Positions 16,888 to 19,723 of a stretch of 19,723 nt of DNA are shown in pieces. The notes under the pieces were generated by a model. That model was not told the origin of the DNA, made no database searches, and saw only the letters and a program-made list of their open reading frames with translations. Numbering within the stretch: position 1 is the first letter of the stretch; the number at the start of each line of letters is the position of its first letter. The stretch spans positions 1 through 19,723 of the forward strand of contig JAQGKC010000431.1 of the NCBI GenBank assembly GCA_028290305.1. Reading direction: 5' to 3'. The position numbers were made by a program, and so were the translations under genes. The stretch is from Bradyrhizobium sp. GTDB lineage: Bacteria; Pseudomonadota; Alphaproteobacteria; Rhizobiales; Xanthobacteraceae.

Positions 16888-16919
16888 CAAAAAGAGGGCG
16901 GGAACGATATCCCCGCCCT
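16888..16919 (-). terminator. Rho-independent terminator after the ABC substrate-binding protein gene
   Basis: On the minus strand, AGGGCGGG (16919-16912), a 9-base loop and CCCGCCCT (16902-16895) form a perfect 8-bp GC-rich stem, followed by CTTTTTG (16894-16888). It lies directly after the stop of the binding-protein gene (16925) and before livH. Partial read-through would give more binding protein than permease, as is common in importer operons. Confidence 0.85.
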
Positions 16920-16924
16920 ATCCG

Positions 16925-18178
16925 TCACCAGCCCTTGTAGGGGATCACTGGCGCTTTCTCGGCATTGGCTTTCGGCCAGACCGCGACATAGTTCTCGCCG
17001 TCCTGCAACTGAATGATGAGGCCGGACGCGAGTATGTTCTGCCCCTTGTCGTCGAACTTGACGCCCTTGTATCCCATCATCAGCTGATCGGGCTTGAGGT
17101 CGGTGGCCTTCAGCGCCGCCTGGATTTTGGCGGGATCGGTCGATCCGGCGCGATCGATCGCTTCACAGAGAACAAAGAAGCCCTGCATCTGACGCGCGGC
17201 GGTGTCATCCATCTCGTCGCCGCTCTTCTTCTTGTACATCTCGGCGATCAGGGCCGTCGGCGAGCCCGGAGCTCCGACGCTCCACGACGAACGGTTGAAT
17301 GCGCCTTGCGAAATCTTGCCGACCGCCTTGATGAAGGACGGATCGGAATACCCGGAATCGTCGGCAATGATCATCGGCGGCTTGTAGTCCAGCGCCTGCA
17401 TCGTCTTTGCGTAGAGGATCGCGTCCGAAGCATAGGCGATCATGATCACGACGTCGGGCTTCTTCTCCTTGAGCTGCAGCACCTGGCTCTGCACGTCGGT
17501 TGCATTGACGGCGTAGGCAATGTCCTGCGCGATGCTTTGGCCATTGTCCTTGAACACGCTGGTGATTACGCTTGCGACCGAAGTGCCGTATTCGGTGTTG
17601 TCGTGGACCAGCGCCACATTATCGGTCTTCGCGCCGGCAGCTTTCATATCCCTAAGAAAATCGTAGTAGATCTTGGCGAAGTCGGAGGCCACCGGGGTCA
17701 CACGGAAGAACCATTTGAAACCGCGTTCGGTGAGATTGGCGGCGACCGATTCGCCATTGACGAACGGAATGCCGTACTTTTCCGCAATCGCGCTTGCGGT
17801 GAGCGTGATGCCCGACTGGTAGGCGCCGGTGAGCGCGACCACCTTCTCTTCGGTGATCAGGCGAAGCGTCTGGTTCTGTCCGGTCGCGGGGCTGCCCTGA
17901 TTGTCGGCGAAAACCACATCGACCTTGGCACCGCCAAGGCCCGCGAGCCCGGCGTTTTTTGCAAGCGGAAAGTTGCCAAGCTCGGGATGCGCGTTGTTGA
18001 TGATGTCCATGGCGACTTCGAGCGCGGCCTTGGCATGGACGCCGGCGCTGGCAGCATTGCCGCTCATCGGAAACACCGCGCCGATCTTGACGGTTTTGTC
18101 TTGCGCCGAAGCCGCGCCGGCCAGCGCGACAGAAATCGAGGCGGCGCAAAGCAGCCCGAGGATATGCTTGAAGCTCAT
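16925..18178 (-). CDS. ABC transporter substrate-binding protein (LivJ/LivK type)
   Basis: This is a 417-residue periplasmic solute-binding protein of the leucine-binding (Peripla_BP_6) family. The signal peptide is at 1-25, with cleavage after ASA before QDKT. The mature protein opens with VKIGAVFPMSGNAASAG, the usual first strand and ligand loop. LTGAYQSGITLTASAIAEKYGIPFVNGES (middle of the first lobe) and VALVHDNTEYGTSVA (hinge and second lobe) are typical. It is the first gene of the importer operon, with GGAG 11 bases before the ATG. The family binds leucine/isoleucine/valine, but many members bind amides, urea or aromatic acids, so the ligand is uncertain. It is longer than LivJ (about 345 mature residues), like other rhizobial members. 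Confidence 0.93.
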   Translation of the reverse strand: MSFKHILGLLCAASISVALAGAASAQDKTVKIGAVFPMSGNAASAGVHAKAALEVAMDIINNAHPELGNFPLAKNAGLAGLGGAKVDVVFADNQGSPATGQNQTLRLITEEKVVALTGAYQSGITLTASAIAEKYGIPFVNGESVAANLTERGFKWFFRVTPVASDFAKIYYDFLRDMKAAGAKTDNVALVHDNTEYGTSVASVITSVFKDNGQSIAQDIAYAVNATDVQSQVLQLKEKKPDVVIMIAYASDAILYAKTMQALDYKPPMIIADDSGYSDPSFIKAVGKISQGAFNRSSWSVGAPGSPTALIAEMYKKKSGDEMDDTAARQMQGFFVLCEAIDRAGSTDPAKIQAALKATDLKPDQLMMGYKGVKFDDKGQNILASGLIIQLQDGENYVAVWPKANAEKAPVIPYKGW

Positions 18179-18297
18179 GTGTGATCGTCTCCGAGAGTGC
18201 CACCCAATGCCAGGCTCTGAGGCCAGGATGCGCGAGACGTTGCCGCCGCCGCTTCCCTTATTTTTTTGGCACTTTCAGCATTGCATGCCCGCTTGGC

Positions 18298-18317
18298 AGG
18301 GGCAAGTTGCGGCCCCT
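18298..18317. other. GC hairpin between the SpeE-like gene and the ABC operon
   Basis: AGGGGC (18298-18303) and GCCCCT (18312-18317) form a perfect 6-bp stem around an 8-base loop. It lies 18 bases past the stop of the spermidine-synthase-like gene on the minus strand and has no following U-tract. It may be a weak terminator for that gene or part of the binding-protein leader. The remainder of 18179-18335 should hold the operon promoter, but no convincing -35/-10 pair stands out. Confidence 0.3.
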
Positions 18318-18335
18318 CGGTCGCACGCACGACTT

Positions 18336-19100
18336 TCAATTGGCGGCCGACGCCGCGTCGATAGCTGCCTTCGGGGTAGGCAGAGCTGCCTTGACCCCGA
18401 CGTAGACGGTGTTGGTTGCGTCGCGATTTTGCAGCGGGTTGTCGAAGGTCACGACATGCGCCGCCGATGTCGCGAAGGCGCTGGCCAGCACGGAGTTGAA
18501 TGCATCATCCGGAGGATCATTAGACCAAAGTGCAAAGACGCCGCCGGGATGAAGATGTTCGGCAAGCCTGGCAAGACCCTCCGGCTCATAGAGCGCGGCG
18601 TGGCGCGGATGCAGCAGGTTTTTTGGAGAGTGGTCGATATCCACCAGCACGGCATCGAAGCGGCGGCCCGACGTATCCGGATCGAAACCATCAGCGGAAT
18701 TCGACATCGCGAAGAAGTCGCCGTTGACCAGGCGACAGCGCCGATCGCCAGTGAGTTGTTTGCCGAGCGGAAGCAACCCCTGCTCGTGCCATTCGATGAC
18801 CTCGGCCAGCGCGTCGACCACGATCAACGATCGCACATTCGCGTTTTCGAGCACCGCCTGCGCGGTGTAGCCGAGCCCGAGGCCGCCGACGACCACGTCG
18901 AGGTCCGCTCGATCGAGCGCCGCCAACCCCAGCCGCGCCAGCGCAATCTCGGCCACGGTGAACAGGCTCGACATCAGGAACTCGTCGCCGAGTTTGATTT
19001 CATAGACGTCGACCCCGGACGAGAGTTGCCTTCGACGTCGCAGGCTGAGCACGCCCATCGGCGTGGGACGAAAGTCCAGCTCTTCGAAATACACGCTCAT
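18336..19100 (-). CDS. Spermidine synthase-like (SpeE-type) protein
   Basis: This 254-residue Rossmann-fold protein resembles polyamine aminopropyltransferases and related class I methyltransferases. The nucleotide-binding loop is GGLGLGYTAQAVL (72-84), the acidic residue after strand 2 is D96 in LIVVDALAEVIEW, NGDFF (126-130) follows strand 3, and FDAVLVDIDHSP (148-159) matches the catalytic-loop region of SpeE, where the usual sequence is D-S-T-D-P. It is shorter than SpeE (about 285 residues), with a minimal N-terminal beta domain. The ATG at 19100 is preceded by GAGG at 12 bases. There is no adjacent speD or speA. Annotators often name this family spermidine synthase, but the altered catalytic loop means a different acceptor or methyl transfer is possible. 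The family is confident; the reaction is not. Confidence 0.75.
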   Translation of the reverse strand: MSVYFEELDFRPTPMGVLSLRRRRQLSSGVDVYEIKLGDEFLMSSLFTVAEIALARLGLAALDRADLDVVVGGLGLGYTAQAVLENANVRSLIVVDALAEVIEWHEQGLLPLGKQLTGDRRCRLVNGDFFAMSNSADGFDPDTSGRRFDAVLVDIDHSPKNLLHPRHAALYEPEGLARLAEHLHPGGVFALWSNDPPDDAFNSVLASAFATSAAHVVTFDNPLQNRDATNTVYVGVKAALPTPKAAIDAASAAN

Positions 19101-19306
19101 GCGACACTTGCCCTCACCGCCACGCCATGCGCGTCGCAAATGGCCCCGGCTTCGCCGCAGCCCCATCGCAACAAGCCCATCCCTACGCGCTTGCCAAGGC
19201 CCGGACCTAGCGGGTAGAACGGCGCACGCTTAGGCCGGATTTGCATGATCCGGTCGCAAGCAATTGCGGACAATCTCATAAACTATTGAAGTTGTTCAGC
19301 AATTAT

Positions 19307-19387
19307 TGGGGAATGGTGTAACGGTAGCCTATCGGGTTCTGGGCTAAGCCATTGATATCCCAAACCCGGTTTTGCAATGCCACCCCA
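19307..19387 (+). pseudogene. tRNA-Gln-like structured element, probably a tRNA remnant
   Basis: Bases 19307-19328 read like the 5' half of an alphaproteobacterial tRNA-Gln (acceptor strand TGGGGAA, then the D-arm ending ACGGTAGC); this match is from memory. A CTG anticodon sits in a plausible loop TTCTGGG. The 3' half does not close a cloverleaf: only five of seven acceptor pairs form with CCCCA (19383-19387), the T-arm is broken and CCA is absent. Instead it folds as one long hairpin: CGGGTT-c-TGGG (19333-19343) pairs with CCCA-AACCCG, inside an outer TGGGG/CCCCA stem. It is unlikely to be a working tRNA. Confidence 0.4.
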
Positions 19388-19487
19388 TTTTGATCCGGCT
19401 ATTTCCGGCCACTTCTGAGCAGTTTGCAAAACTCTGAAACGATGCGGGATGGACCTAAATCTGCCGCTCAATCTCGGGACGGAAGAA

Positions 19488-19508
19488 GCCGGCCGAACCT
19501 AGGCCGGC
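19488..19508 (-). terminator. Hairpin, possible terminator of the SDR gene
   Basis: GCCGGCC (19488-19494) and GGCCGGC (19502-19508) form a perfect 7-bp GC stem with a 7-base loop. In the minus direction it lies 60 bases past the SDR stop and is followed by TTCTTCC, a poor U-tract. It is a candidate intrinsic terminator, weak by the U-tract criterion. Confidence 0.4.
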
Positions 19509-19568
19509 CCACCGATTCGATGCCGGGTTATCCTCTGTCTAAGCCTCGATTGCTTGCGTTCTTAGCCG

Positions 19569-19723
19569 CTATCCGACTCCGACCATGCCTCCATCCACGA
19601 GCAGTTCGACCGCATTGACGAAGCTGCTGTCGTCCGAGGCGAGAAATACGACGGCTTTGGCGATTTCGTCCGCTTCGCCCGTCCGCCCCAGCGGGATCTT
19701 GGTGGCCATCTGGGCGGCAAACC
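19569..19723 (-). CDS. Short-chain dehydrogenase/reductase, C-terminal end (5' end outside window)
   Basis: The last 51 residues before a TAG at 19569 are visible. They include [20 protein letters not shown] and then [20 protein letters not shown], the classical SDR C-terminal signature: the PLGRxGxxxEIA helix, the FLASDxSSFV segment and the VDGG end. SDR enzymes are cytoplasmic NAD(P)-dependent oxidoreductases. The nucleotide-binding and Tyr-x-x-x-Lys catalytic parts are outside the window, so the substrate cannot be judged. It is co-directional with the SpeE-like gene but 468 bases away, so probably a separate transcript. Confidence 0.9.
   Translation of the reverse strand, partial: FAAQMATKIPLGRTGEADEIAKAVVFLASDDSSFVNAVELLVDGGMVGVG

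Larger units (their letters stand above)
19101..19568. other. Intergenic region between the SpeE-like gene and the SDR gene
   Basis: This 468-base stretch holds the tRNA-Gln-like element (19307-19387) and a strong hairpin at 19488-19508. It must also hold the promoter of the SpeE-like gene. AT-rich sequence at about 19255-19306 could serve, but no clear -35/-10 pair is seen. Short open frames on both strands here have no ribosome binding site or recognisable family. No integrase or insertion-sequence remnant is visible. Confidence 0.5.

Noticed and set aside
16676..18184. Plus-strand open frame (502 codons) opposite the binding protein and start of livH
   Set aside because: It spans a strong minus-strand terminator and two real genes, with no family features.
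18269..18286. Sigma-54-like TTGGCAC...TTGCA on the plus strand
   Set aside because: The spacing between the GG and GC elements is wrong for a -24/-12 promoter, and it points toward no plus-strand gene.
1..19723. CRISPR arrays, insertion sequences, toxin-antitoxin or anti-phage genes
   Set aside because: No regularly spaced repeats, transposase, recombinase or defence-type domains were found on either strand.

Overview
The window is a GC-rich chromosomal stretch that looks like an alphaproteobacterium of the Bradyrhizobium/Rhodopseudomonas type (Nitrobacteraceae). This assignment is an inference. It rests on strong third-position G/C bias, an IalB-family protein, Irr-box-like operator sequences, a Liv-type ABC operon and a tRNA-Gln-like 5' half. 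No phage, transposase, integrase or CRISPR array is visible.

Layout from left to right. (1) Positions 1-3989, minus strand: an iron-acquisition operon, transcribed as TonB-dependent siderophore receptor, then a PiuC-type Fe(II)/2-oxoglutarate hydroxylase, then exbB, which runs off the window. The last two genes overlap by an ATGA. Upstream (4120-4181) are three tandem 17-bp sites resembling the Irr/ICE iron-control element. (2) Positions 4241-4483: a small hypothetical gene whose start is set by a strong Shine-Dalgarno sequence. (3) Positions 4726-9666: a divergent efflux module with a MarR repressor on minus and an RND adaptor plus RND permease on plus (ATGA overlap). A GTGT/ACAC palindrome lies between them. 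No outer-membrane channel gene is present. (4) Positions 9724-10287: a secreted IalB-family protein. (5) Positions 10312-13437: an arylsulfatase (minus) divergent from a TetR regulator (plus), sharing a perfect 8-4-8 palindrome. (6) Positions 13453-18178, minus: a complete branched-chain-amino-acid-type ABC importer, in transcription order binding protein, livH, livM, livG, livF. A rho-independent terminator follows the binding-protein gene, and a 14-bp tandem duplication lies at the livH/livM junction. (7) Positions 18336-19100, minus: a spermidine-synthase-like protein. (8) Positions 19101-19568: non-coding DNA with a tRNA-Gln-like, strongly folded element. (9) Positions 19569-19723, minus: the C-terminal end of a short-chain dehydrogenase.

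Together the genes cover iron uptake, drug or toxicant export, sulfate-ester scavenging and amino-acid-type uptake, each with its own local regulator or operator. I see no clearly novel multi-gene system. The observations most worth checking are the three-site iron operator, the folded tRNA-Gln-like element near 19307-19387, the sulfatase active-site variant (CSTTR) and the livH/livM duplication.
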